This document shows, in pieces, positions 54,721-64,000 of a DNA stretch of 64,000 nucleotides. The translations under genes were made by a program, and so were the position numbers. The notes beneath the pieces are model-generated. The model was not told where the DNA came from, ran no database searches, and saw only the letters and a list, made by a program, of their open reading frames with translations. The DNA is taken from NCBI GenBank assembly GCA_036250195.1, contig JAVHZZ010000010.1, positions 109,514,778 to 109,578,777 on the forward strand, in the 5' to 3' direction. Numbering within the stretch: position 1 is the stretch's first letter; every line of letters starts with the position of its first letter. This stretch comes from Mixophyes australis. Taxonomy: Eukaryota > Chordata > Amphibia > Anura > Limnodynastidae.

Positions 54721-56230
54721 ACTTCCTGTAGTGTCTGACACTTCCTTCCTTTCTGCTGTTGGGGACATCCTAACACTTCCTGTAGTGTCTGACACTTCCT
54801 TCTTTCTGCTGTTGGGGACATCCTAACACTTCCTGTAGTGTCTGACACTTCCTTCCTTTCTGCTGTTGGGGACATCCTAACACTTCCTGTAGTGTCTGAC
54901 ACTTCCTTCCTTTCTGCTGTTGGGGACATCCTAACACTTCCTGTAGTGTCTGACACTTCCTTCCTTTCTGCTGTTGGGGACATCCTAACACTTCCTGTAG
55001 TGTCTGACACTTCCTTCCTTTCTGCTGTTGGGGACATCCTAACATTTCCTGTAGTGTCTGACACTTCCTTCCTTTCTGCTGTTGGGGACATCCTAACACT
55101 TCCTGTAGTGTCTGACACTTCCTTCTTTCTGCTGTTGGGGACATCCTAACACTTCCTGTAGTGTCTGACACTTCCTTCTTTCTGCTGTTGGGGACATCCT
55201 AACACTTCCTGTAGTGTCTGACACTTCCTTCTTTCTGCTGTTGGGGACATCCTAACACTTCCTGTAGTGTCTGACACTTCCTTCCTTTCTGCTGTTGGGG
55301 ACATCCTAACACTTCCTGTAGTGTCTGACACTTCCTTCCTTTCTGCTGTTGGGGACATCCTAACACTTCCTGTAGTGTCTGACACTTCCTTCCTTTCTGC
55401 TGTTGGGGACATCCTAACACTTCCTGTAGTGTCTGACACTTCCTTCCTTTCTGCTGTTGGGGACATCCTAACACTTCCTGTAGTGTCTGACACTTCCTTT
55501 CTTTCTGCTGTTGGGGACATCCTAACACTTCCTGTAGTGTCTGACACTTCCTTTCTTTCTGCTGTTGGGGACATCCTAACACTTCCTGTAGTGTCTGACA
55601 CTTCCTTCCTTTCTGCTGTTGGGGACATCCTAACACTTCCTGTAGTGTCTGACACTTCCTTCCTTTCTGCTGTTGGGGACATCCTAACACTTCCTGTAGT
55701 GTCTGACACTTCCTTCCTTTCTGCTGTTGGGGACATCCTAACACTTCCTGTAGTGTCTGACACTTCCTTCCTTTCTGCTGTTGGGGACATCCTAACACTT
55801 CCTGTAGTGTCTGACACTTCCTTCCTTTCTGCTGTTGGGGACATCCTAACACTTCCTGTAGTGTCTGACACTTCCTTCCTTTCTGCTGTTGGGGACATCC
55901 TAACACTTCCTGTAGTGTCTGACACTTCCTTCCTTTCTGCTGTTGGGGACATCCTAACACTTCCTGTAGTGTCTGACACTTCCTTTCTTTCTGCTGTTGG
56001 GGACATCCTAACACTTCCTGTAGTGTCTGACACTTCCTTTCTTTCTGCTGTTGGGGACATCCTAACACTTCCTGTAGTGTCTGACACTTCCTTCCTTTCT
56101 GCTGTTGGGGACATCCTAACACTTCCTGTAGTGTCTGACACTTCCTTCCTTTCTGCTGTTGGGGACATCCTAACACTTCCTGTAGTGTCTGACACTTCCT
56201 TCCTTTCTGCTGTTGGGGACATCCTCACAC
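54721..56230. repeat. 54-bp minisatellite, about 28 copies
   Basis: The unit is ACTTCCTGTAGTGTCTGACA, CTTCCTTCCTTTCTGCTGTT, GGGGACATCCTAAC. Copies are nearly identical. A few are 53 bp (TTCCTTCTTTC, at 54797, 55121, 55174 and 55227), and some have TTCCTTTCTTTC. As 54 is 18 codons, long open frames appear on both strands and are not genes. On the minus strand each unit offers ACAGGAAGTG and AAGGAAGTG, good matches to ETS-factor sites. Confidence 0.97.
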
Positions 56231-56800
56231 TTCCTTCTGAACTCTGCAAACTTGTGTCACTTCCTGTTCTTACATCCTACAACTCCCTATCATTACTTTC
56301 TGACATGTCATATAATGTCTGACATTTACTGCCCCTGTTTTACTCCCTATTCTAACAGTTTGGGACATCTAGACATTTCCTATAATATCCTGACACTTCC
56401 TCTTTTTACTTTATGTTCTCTCTATTTTGACCTCCCCAACACTTCCTGAAATGTCCTCATACTTCCTGCTCCTGTTCTTACTTATTGTGACTTCCTATAC
56501 TTACTCTTTTGGACATCCTGACACTTCCTCTTTTTACTTCCTATTCTCTCTATTTGGGACTTGCTGCCACGTCGGACATTTCCCGCTCCTGTTCTTACCT
56601 CCTGTGACTGTGGCTTTTCTCACTCTTTGGGACCTTCTGACATTTCCTTTAATGTCCTGATACTTCCTGTTCTCTTTGGGACTTCCTAACACTTCCTGTT
56701 TCCAATTCGACATTTCTGGCACTTCCTGTTCCTGTTCTCACATCCTACAACTCTGCTATTGCTCCTTTGGAATTTTCTGAAACTTTCCTCCATAGAAACT
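56231..56800. repeat. Degenerate relatives of the minisatellite
   Basis: Words such as GACATCCTGACACTTCCT, TTTGGGACTTCCTAACACTT and CACTTCCTGTTCCTGTTCT recur in irregular order. A shorter stretch of the same kind precedes the array (54620-54720). These look like old units from which the uniform core later expanded. Confidence 0.7.
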
Positions 56801-58977
56801 TCCTCCAATTGCCAAAGTTTTAATAATATTTTCCAGGGTTACCTCTGAGCCAGGTAACACCAACCTGTACCGAGCTGTCTCTTACCATAATATACAGCTC
56901 TCTGTATTAGTAAATGTAACATAATGTTACACAGGTGAATAGTCTGACTAATAAGTTAAAGCCCGGTGAGCAGTTTGAATAGTCACTGAGTGTATTTCTA
57001 ATTATAACTGGCACTATACAATGTCATTGTTAATATCTGATTGCTGCAGTTAATTTTATCAATACCCAAACCAAGTTAACGAGGGAGAGGCGCGGGAGGG
57101 GGGGGGGGGGGGCGGGGGTGCGCAGGGGTCAGGAAAAAAGTTGGCGATGTGTCTGGTTGGAGCCATTATTACTTTCTTGTTTCAAAGGCACTGGAAAATT
57201 TTAAGGGAAGCCTAACACCCATTTCTTTTTCAGATGTTGTTTACAGTCACTATTACCAGCAGTGTTCTCTGGCCTGTCAGGCTCTCCAGCTCCCGATTCA
57301 AACACCCCTGGGTCTTTCCTCTGTTCCCATTTTCCTATTTTTACATTATTATGTAAAAAAAAATTGGAAACTCCTACGTGCTTTTTCCTGACATAGATAT
57401 GTGTTATGTACTTTCATATATTTATTTGTAAATGTCTTGAATTATGCTACAAACAAACGCTTTCCGCTGTCTAAAAATGGTCTCATGAAAAAAAAAGTAA
57501 ATTTAACCATAGTCGCCAACTCTCTCGGAAATCTCCCAAAATAGTGGGTGACCTCTTGGACTCTCCTGATGCCGGGACAGAACATGAAGTGGTCGACAGA
57601 ACCTAGAGTGATGGCGCTATCCATCATAATACAACGCCCACTGCGTCATGATGGTGCGATTCACGCCATTACATCACGGGTTATTATCATATATTTATAC
57701 ATCCAGTTACTAAACTGTTTGGGGACCAGATATTCAGCCCAATTGCAACTGCATTCAACAACTATCCTACTCATTCACAACCTATTTCTTACTGTAACTC
57801 CGCCTATGTTGTACTTAGCCACACCCATTTTCAAAGTAGCCTCGCCCATTACATCTCAAACGCTGCTTGTTATTATTGAGTCCCAGGGCAGACTAAGGAC
57901 CCTTAGAGCACATATATGATATGACCCCCTACTTCCATATACAAAATGTTAATACTGTATAAATAAATGACTGTAATAACAAGGGCTGTTTGTTCTGTAC
58001 ACATTTATTATCTGAAAATTACCAATTGGTACCCAGGGACGGCTGTGTTACCAGTACAAAGTAATACATGAACTATATAAATAGCATTGTAAAAAATTAC
58101 ATATCAAATTACTATAGCCCATCATCATCTGTGCAGTGTTACATTCTCTCTCCATAAATCCATTATATGGATATAATAACAACTCTCTAATGTCTGGGTC
58201 TAAATGTAGATTCAAAGGAATACGGAGACTGAAGTGATGTATCCAGCACTTAAAATGATCATTATCTCTGAAGCCCAGAAAATTGAGCTCATGTAAACAT
58301 CAAAATAACAAAAATGTAAAACAAATGGGACCCAAGACGAGTGAGCGACGCTGGCGTACAACGTCTGTTCACGGGGAAGAGATCATTTTTCCAGGTGAAA
58401 TCAGCCGCTAGCAGCACATGGATGTGATTACAGTTTCCGCACATAATATTGGGCGTTAACTGCTTTTTTTTTGCTTTGACAGGTTAAAAGTGGATTTTGG
58501 ATGTTATTTTTAGAATGTTATATAAACATTTCTGACAAAACTGAGATATGTTGGAGTAACACAGACATGACACACAATTTGGTAAATATTTGTAATAATC
58601 TATAGATGAATTGCTTCTGTTTACACATAAACACTTGTTTTGTGTTTTGAGAAAATTATTTATTATATTCGCCCATTTCATTTGTTCAGCTGTAACACTC
58701 AGCGCACAGACTCCTCCCACTCTGAGCTACACTTCATATGCCGCCATGTCGGTTTATACATCACATAATGACTGACGTTGGCAGTGACCTGGATAAAAGA
58801 GTGTACAGGTGGTTATAGAGAGAGCATCACACTGTGTATAACTGTTCTTCTCGGACTACTCCCCCCATCAGTTTACACTGGTGAGCACGTATATAATGGG
58901 AGCTTACAGAGTGGAAAGTTCATTCAAAGCTAATGGATACATTAATAGGAAAATGTGATATGAAGACTTGGTAAAGA
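56801..58977. other. Unassigned DNA with poly-G and a repeat fragment
   Basis: Poly-G at about 57097-57112 within a GC-rich patch. 57507-57680 (GTCGCCAACTCTCTCGGAAA, GATGGCGCTATCC, CTGCGTCATGATGG) belongs to the repeat family also seen at 37.7 and 40.1 kb. No coding sequence is recognised. Confidence 0.35.
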
Positions 58978-59222
58978 ATGTGTTGGGCACTGCCGGTTAC
59001 ACTAGGCTGTGATTCACTGGGTACAATATGCTGGACAATGCTGGGTAAAATATTATTTGATTGGGTACCACATGCTGGCATTTCTGGGTACAATATGCTG
59101 AGCACTGCTGGGTGCTACATGGTGGGCATTGCTGGTAACCATATGCTGGGCACTGCATGGTGCAATATGCTGGGCACTGCATGGTGCAATATGCTGGGCA
59201 TTGCATGGTACTATATGCTAAC
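58978..59222. repeat. Degenerate tandem repeat of about 26 bp
   Basis: Variants of GGGTACAATATGCTGGGCAC and TGCATGGTGCAATATGCTGG recur about nine times. The last three units are the most regular. Confidence 0.8.
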
Positions 59223-60764
59223 ACAAACGCTAATCACGTCCCTAGGGACATTGCCTTGGCCACTCCCCCTTTTAGAGAAGGAGTGGCTGTGTCCCAACTT
59301 GGAAGGTATGCCAGTGACATCATCACTCCGTACCACAAGCCTCAGTAATTTGCTCCATTCTCATGAACATTGGCTCAGATTACTAAACAGCTGTCCCCTC
59401 TGTATGTGGACAATTGGAGCATTTTGTCATTTTTTTTGCTTTATTAGTTAGAAAACATTAAGCATTTCAGAAAAGAAATAATCTCGGAGGAATGTTTCCC
59501 CTCCCCCTAGATATTCTTTTATGCAACTTACTTTTTGCATCCTTAAGTAAACAAAAACTTTCAGGAAAAAATAAATTAAAGAAAAAATTCTCTAGTCAAG
59601 GCTTTATTTGTTTGTTTTATTTTATACAATGTGATTTTATTTTTACAAACGACTCACAGATTTTACTTTTCATCTTGAGCACATAATTCACTGTGACATT
59701 CTCAAGAGGATTTCTGCTGTACAGAAATATTGCTGTGGAAATACACAGCGCTGCCGCCTTGCTGTACGTGTTTCATGTAGACGAGCAGGGTTCTTCTCCC
59801 CTTTTAATTCTCAGAGTAATTAATGAGATAAGGGCATGACAAATCTTCTTCTGAGTTACACCACTATAACGGAGGACGAAAATATGATCTAACTATCTAT
59901 GTACTTGTCCATGTTCTGTTCCTACCCTTACAAGTCTTTCAGAAAACATAATACACCGGGGAAACATATAAACTACTTTGTACATGTATTTATTTGACAT
60001 AATGCGCTTGATACAAGGGGCGAGTCTTATTTAGAACAGTAGCTGAGTTTATTTGTGCAATAACTTAGGAAACGTAAGCAGCCTCTGTATCAGAAAGCCT
60101 AGCGCTATTAAGGAACTTGTTCTATGCCTAGGCAGGTATGGTGTAGACAGATCCGCATAGAGGGAGCTAGAATCCTGGGGGGCAGTAACTTCTTAGGTCC
60201 CGCCCACGCTGTCCATCACATGACACCTGATGATTATCTGTTCACTAACTGGCACTGGCCATGACTGAGCAGGGGGTCCGAGGGCGGTTACAAAGTACCC
60301 AGACCTCCTCATTGGAGATCGGATGAGGACAGATGGCGCTCTGGCCATATTGTGGGTGAGGAAGCTTCCTATTGATCCACGTGGTCACCCCAAACTCCTG
60401 GCTCTATTTATAGTCTATGAAATTCAGATGGAGACGCAAAACTGGAACTCCGAGATCGCCAGAACTTTGCACCTTTGTGGAACGGTCTGTTCCACCACAA
60501 AATTCAATTTGCGCGAATCTCCACCTTCGCTCAACATCCCTTCACCTACCCCAGACCCTGACGGCAGCACCTACACTAGAAGACATGGACATGAGAGGGG
60601 TTGATATGAGGAGGCAAACTGCCTCCTGTAAAGAAGGATTCTCCTCAGAGTTTTCTCTGGATGCTTAATACCAAGTGGCCATGGATTACTTACTCTGAGT
60701 CAGGAGACAAAACACGATGTCTCCGAGGACTACCCAACCAAGACCACCAAGAACCAGCCACAGG
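59223..60764. other. Unassigned DNA
   Basis: 59690-59850 is repeat-free with CAGAGTAATTAATGAGATAA and could be a conserved element. 60300-60650 is GC-richer with short open frames lacking motifs. Confidence 0.3.
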
Positions 60765-60830
60765 CCCGTAACTAGGGCTGTCGAGAGAGGCCAGTGTCCA
60801 GGGTGCAAATCTGAAAAGGGGGGAAGGCAA
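60765..60830. repeat. DNA-transposon end fragment
   Basis: CAGGCCCGTAACTAGGGCTG followed by purine-rich text looks like a MITE terminus related to the elements that follow. The partner end was not found. Confidence 0.35.
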
Positions 60831-60953
60831 TTAACATTTTAGATTTATTTGGTTGAATTTGACAGCAAGGGGGATTCAGTTTTCTTTCTTGCCCCAAGCG
60901 CTAACATTTTTAATTATGGGTTTAACCAGCTACCCCCAGAACAAGAGACCTCA

Positions 60954-61250
60954 CCCACAGAGGTGGAACTAGCGAGCCCTGGTGCAAGGAAGCAGGAAGG
61001 AGGGAACTGGGGCCCACAGCTCACTAGTATCTCTGTGCAGCGGGCCCCATTATCTCCATGGCCCCACTTGCTGCACCAACGGTAGTTCTGCCATTACCCA
61101 CAGAGGTGGAACTAGCGAGCTGTGGGCCCTGGTGCAAGGAAGCAGGAAGGAGGGAACTGGGGCCCACAGCTCACTAGTATCTCTGTGCAGCGGGCCCCAT
61201 TATCTCCATGGCCCCACTTGCTGCACCAACGGTAGTTCTGCCATTACCCA
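60954..61250. mobile_element. MITE present as a tandem duplicate
   Basis: Two copies (about 60954-61096 and 61097-61250) begin ACCCACAGAGGTGGAACTAG and end ACGGTAGTTCTGCCATTACC; GGTGGAACTA and TAGTTCTGCC are imperfect inverted ends. The second copy has the extra letters TGTGGG after GCGAGC. Otherwise the two are almost identical, so the duplication is recent. Confidence 0.8.
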
Positions 61251-61261
61251 CAAATTCAATA

Positions 61262-61375
61262 TTCAATTGTGAAGAACCACATATACACCTTTATGGTGGA
61301 TACCGGTAGCCTCTACGGTATTCGGACCACAGTCCTTAAGGTTGAGCTGACTCCTCAGTTTCCATTGTTCTAGTG
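61262..61375 (+). pseudogene. Possible retroelement protease fragment
   Basis: A short frame just after the MITE reads FMVDTGSLYG, with Asp-Thr-Gly at 61299-61307, the active-site motif of retroviral-type aspartic proteases, and stops at about 61371. No neighbouring reverse transcriptase or gag was recognised. A DTG tripeptide can occur by chance, so this is tentative. It would be an inactive fragment. Confidence 0.25.
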
Positions 61376-62524
61376 GTCACAACAGGAGGTTGTTCTGCAA
61401 TTAGGCTCATTCAATAATGTTCCACACAGAACTTAAGAAGGGGCAGGAACTAGGTCAGTTTTATTTGCCCTACCCCTTATGAGCACTCACATGGACAAGC
61501 TTCTCACTGGCAAAAATGCACAGTAAAAACTCGACAAACTATTTAAATAAAAAAAAAAAAATGTTGACATTTAATAAAAGTATAATTATCATTCACTGAT
61601 TACACTTGTATCAGATGTGTTCTATTTTGCAATTCCTCAAGTTTCCGCACTCTTTCTCCACCGATAGAACACAACAGTTTCTATGCGAGCCAGGCCGCAC
61701 ATTCCCCAAATGTAATTACAAGCGGACTTCAAAGCCGCTGACATATCATTCTATGGATTAGGCATCTTTTAATTAGGCACAAACTCTTTTTGAGGTGCGT
61801 TATTGTAGTTCTTTAGCTCTGATACTAGAATACTCTTGCAGTTAATATAAAAAGAAAAACCTAATTCATTCACAAGCAGTGTCTCTTGAGAATCACAATG
61901 TAATGACACGGGAACAGTAAAAAATAGAAAAAAAAAATGGGTTTTCACTTCAATCACAGCTGTTCGGTGAAAAGGAAAAAAAAAAAAAAAAAACTTACTG
62001 AAACCACCAAGAGAGATGATGATTTATATCCACTAGGATCCAATACAGCAAGAGAAGCTTTCTTGTTTAAACAGGGAATGGAGGAGAAAAATCTCATGTT
62101 TGTGATCTAAATAACATTAGCCAAAGGCCAGTGTAGCTTGAGATTAGTACAAAAACCCTGCTGGGCTAATTAAAATACTCGTATTAAGAGAATAAGTGAC
62201 CGTTTCCATCCTGTGCAGATATCACAGTACCTCTCGGTGGGCAAACTTGAACTTTAGAAAAACTGACTGATAAAAAAAGATTGTGTGAAGGAGAGATTGA
62301 GTCCAAAGGAGCAGGTGGGACTGGTCGGAGGCAAACAGACACCGTCTTCAATGTCAGAAATAGGCCACACACCCCTAGACCACCCTAGCATGTTATGGAG
62401 GACCCCAAATGCCCAATCTATACGCGATTCACCCCAGTTACACTCAAGATCTCTCTAACGATAAAACATTATTCTGCAGCCAAAATATGAGGCCTTGGAA
62501 CAGCCTTAAAAGTCAGCTACATGA
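61376..62524. other. Unassigned DNA, partly repeat-free
   Basis: 61590-61975 has no repeats other than A runs and contains CCAAATGTAATTACAAGCGG and CATCTTTTAATTAGGCAC; a candidate conserved element at best. Poly-A runs lie at 61547-61560 and 61977-61993. Confidence 0.25.
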
Positions 62525-63761
62525 TCCAAATTTATCTGGGCTGGTAAGCGCCCCCGAGTCCGTTTCAAACTTTTACAGAGAGCCCCGTGGGGAGGGGGAC
62601 TGGGAATCCCGATTTCCGACGCTACTACCTCTCCGCTCAGCTTGCTCAATGCGTTCTGTGGTGTAGTTCAACACCCTCCAGAGTTTGGGTTGAGATCGAG
62701 GCTGAAAGTCTGGGCATGCTATCTTTATCCACTCTCCTATGGCTCCCACGGGCTCGTCGACCAAAACGTGTCTCGCTTCATCCGATCATTACACACTCCC
62801 TGGCGGTCTGGGACTCATCTTCTTAGAAATTTGGCCTTTCCCCCCATCCCTCACCCCTAATTCCTTTATTTAACTCCTCTGACTTCACCCCAGGCCTTAC
62901 TCCTAAAGTATTCTCCTCGTGGACCTCACAAGGGGTCCGTTTTTTAAATCATCTCACCTCCACAGTAGTGTTCCCCTCGTTTACTGACATCCAATCACGA
63001 ATGGATATTTCCTCTAAACTTTTCTACCAATTTCTCCAGCTTCGTCATTTCCACCACACAGCTCTCTTCTCGTCCCCTTACCACGTTCGAAAACCTCTGT
63101 CTTCGCCACTGCTCTACGAAAGGCCTTATTTCAACACTATACCACGAACTCGCCCCACCTTCCTCAGACTCTAGAGTCTCGCACGAACTGGCCTGGGAAC
63201 GTGACTTTGGTGAAACCCTTTTTAGCGAAGAATGGTCAGAGATTTATGAGAATGCTGCCTCCAGTTCCATCTGCGTTAAAATAAAGGAGAACGTCTATAA
63301 GGTATTGTACCAATGGTACTACGTACCCTCCCGGATTCATAAAATTCTCCCAGACTCTTCTGATCGCTGTTGGCGGGGATGCTCCCATGAGGGTAATTTT
63401 ATCCACATACTGTGGACTTGTCCCAAATTAACAAATTTCTGGGCAGAGATTAAACACCTGATCCAATCGATTCTCCAGGTAGCGATACCATTAGAGCCTA
63501 AATTTTTTCTCTTGCCCTTGGGAGCTCCCACGGCAACTCAACACGAGAACAAGCTGGCATATTCTATCGGCAGCTACCTGCCAAATTGCAGCAGACTGGA
63601 GGCAGCAATCTCCACCTTCGCTTCAGGCCGTTATTAACAGAGTTTGGCAGGTCCAACGCCTGGAATACATGACCAGCATCATCAATAGGACGTCAAGATC
63701 GTTCTCTAAGGTTTGGACCCCATGGCTCTCGTTTTTTCAGGCCTATTCCCCTTTCACTTAA
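62525..63761 (+). pseudogene. L1/Tx1-type LINE ORF2, C-terminal part
   Basis: Frames on the plus strand join into the known order of the last third of an L1-type ORF2 protein. FIWAGKRPRVRFKLLQR (from 62531) is followed after a shift by PDFRRYYLSAQLAQ (about 62605). Then, from about 63170, a frame with ELAWERDFGE, YKVLYQWYYVPSRIHK and a CCHC zinc knuckle (CWRGC...HILWTC; C-x3-C-x7-H-x4-C) runs to 63637. A last shift near 63597 leads to WTPW and a stop at 63759-63761. At least three frameshifts make it inactive. The 5' part, including the reverse-transcriptase core, is absent (5' truncation). Confidence 0.87.
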
Positions 63762-64000
63762 TTTTATATTTACACATGTCCGTCCTTTTCCTTCTTCTTA
63801 ATTTTAATTTTATTGTATTTTATAATCCCTTTCTTCCTTTCCTTTTCTGTTCCAGTTTCTCTCTTCCCCTCTTTTCGCGTCATGCCCCCCTCTCTTGTGG
63901 CATTTCGCTCTCTCCCTCATATCTCTAAAAAAAACTCGGGTCAATATCGATGCACGGAATTTGGCCCCTCTGTATTGTTTTTCTTTTTTTGAGTTTCTCA
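63762..64000 (+). repeat. LINE 3' untranslated region, cut by the window edge
   Basis: Pyrimidine-rich text (TTTTCCTTCTTCTTAATTTT, TTCCTTTCCTTTTCTG) follows the ORF2 stop. An A run at 63927-63933 may be internal; no poly(A) tail is reached before the end. Confidence 0.55.

Noticed and set aside
54690..56322. Long open frames on both strands (up to 367 codons) with an 18-residue repeat
   Set aside because: They are produced by a 54-bp tandem unit that is a multiple of three and lacks stop codons in most frames; several overlap on opposite strands.

Overview
The window looks like vertebrate, most likely frog (anuran), non-coding DNA. It has no operon structure, no tRNA or rRNA gene, and no exon of a host gene that I can recognise. 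It is AT-rich and full of interspersed repeats of kinds I associate with frog genomes: tRNA-derived V-SINE-like SINEs ending in (ATG)n, fold-back MITEs beginning GGGCCTGATTCATT, Tc1/mariner relics, LINE relics and large hAT elements. The species call is inference from repeat style; no database was searched.

The only substantial protein-coding unit is a hAT-family DNA transposon at 22908-30716. It is bounded by an exact 8-bp target-site duplication (ATTTGCAC) and short inverted ends (TAGGGATG...CATCCCTA). On the minus strand it encodes a BED-zinc-finger hAT transposase with all three expected catalytic residues. The reading frame is broken once, at a run of ten G. On both sides of the gene lie tandem arrays: a 341-bp array (paired into a dimer) upstream, and 78-bp and 100-bp arrays downstream that carry pieces resembling the transposase gene itself. 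The element sits inside an older fold-back MITE. A related MITE at 48315-48647 shows the uninterrupted target sequence.

Layout. 1-10.4 kb: old repeat fragments, a 53-bp x6 array and unassigned DNA. 10.4-12.9 kb: a SINE, then a probable solo LTR interrupted by a hAT-type MITE. 14.1-14.9 kb: low-repeat DNA. 17.8-18.5 kb: a 39-bp x19 array. 22.7-30.8 kb: the hAT element in its MITE. 31.4-33.6 kb: a decayed Ty3/Gypsy polymerase region. 37-39 kb: a MITE and a LINE 3' end. 43-45.5 kb: a SINE and a Tc1 relic. 47.8-48.9 kb: a nested pair of DNA elements. 50.1-52.5 kb: Tc1 inside Tc1, with a SINE and an inverted duplication inside the second copy. 54.7-56.8 kb: a 54-bp x28 minisatellite. 60.7-61.3 kb: a duplicated MITE. 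62.5-64 kb: the 3' end of an L1/Tx1-type LINE that runs out of the window.

Between these lie several stretches of apparently unique DNA, rich in TAATTA-like motifs and without repeats. They could be conserved non-coding elements of a gene desert or a long intron, but conservation cannot be judged from one sequence. No cellular pathway is encoded; the genes present are those of mobile elements.
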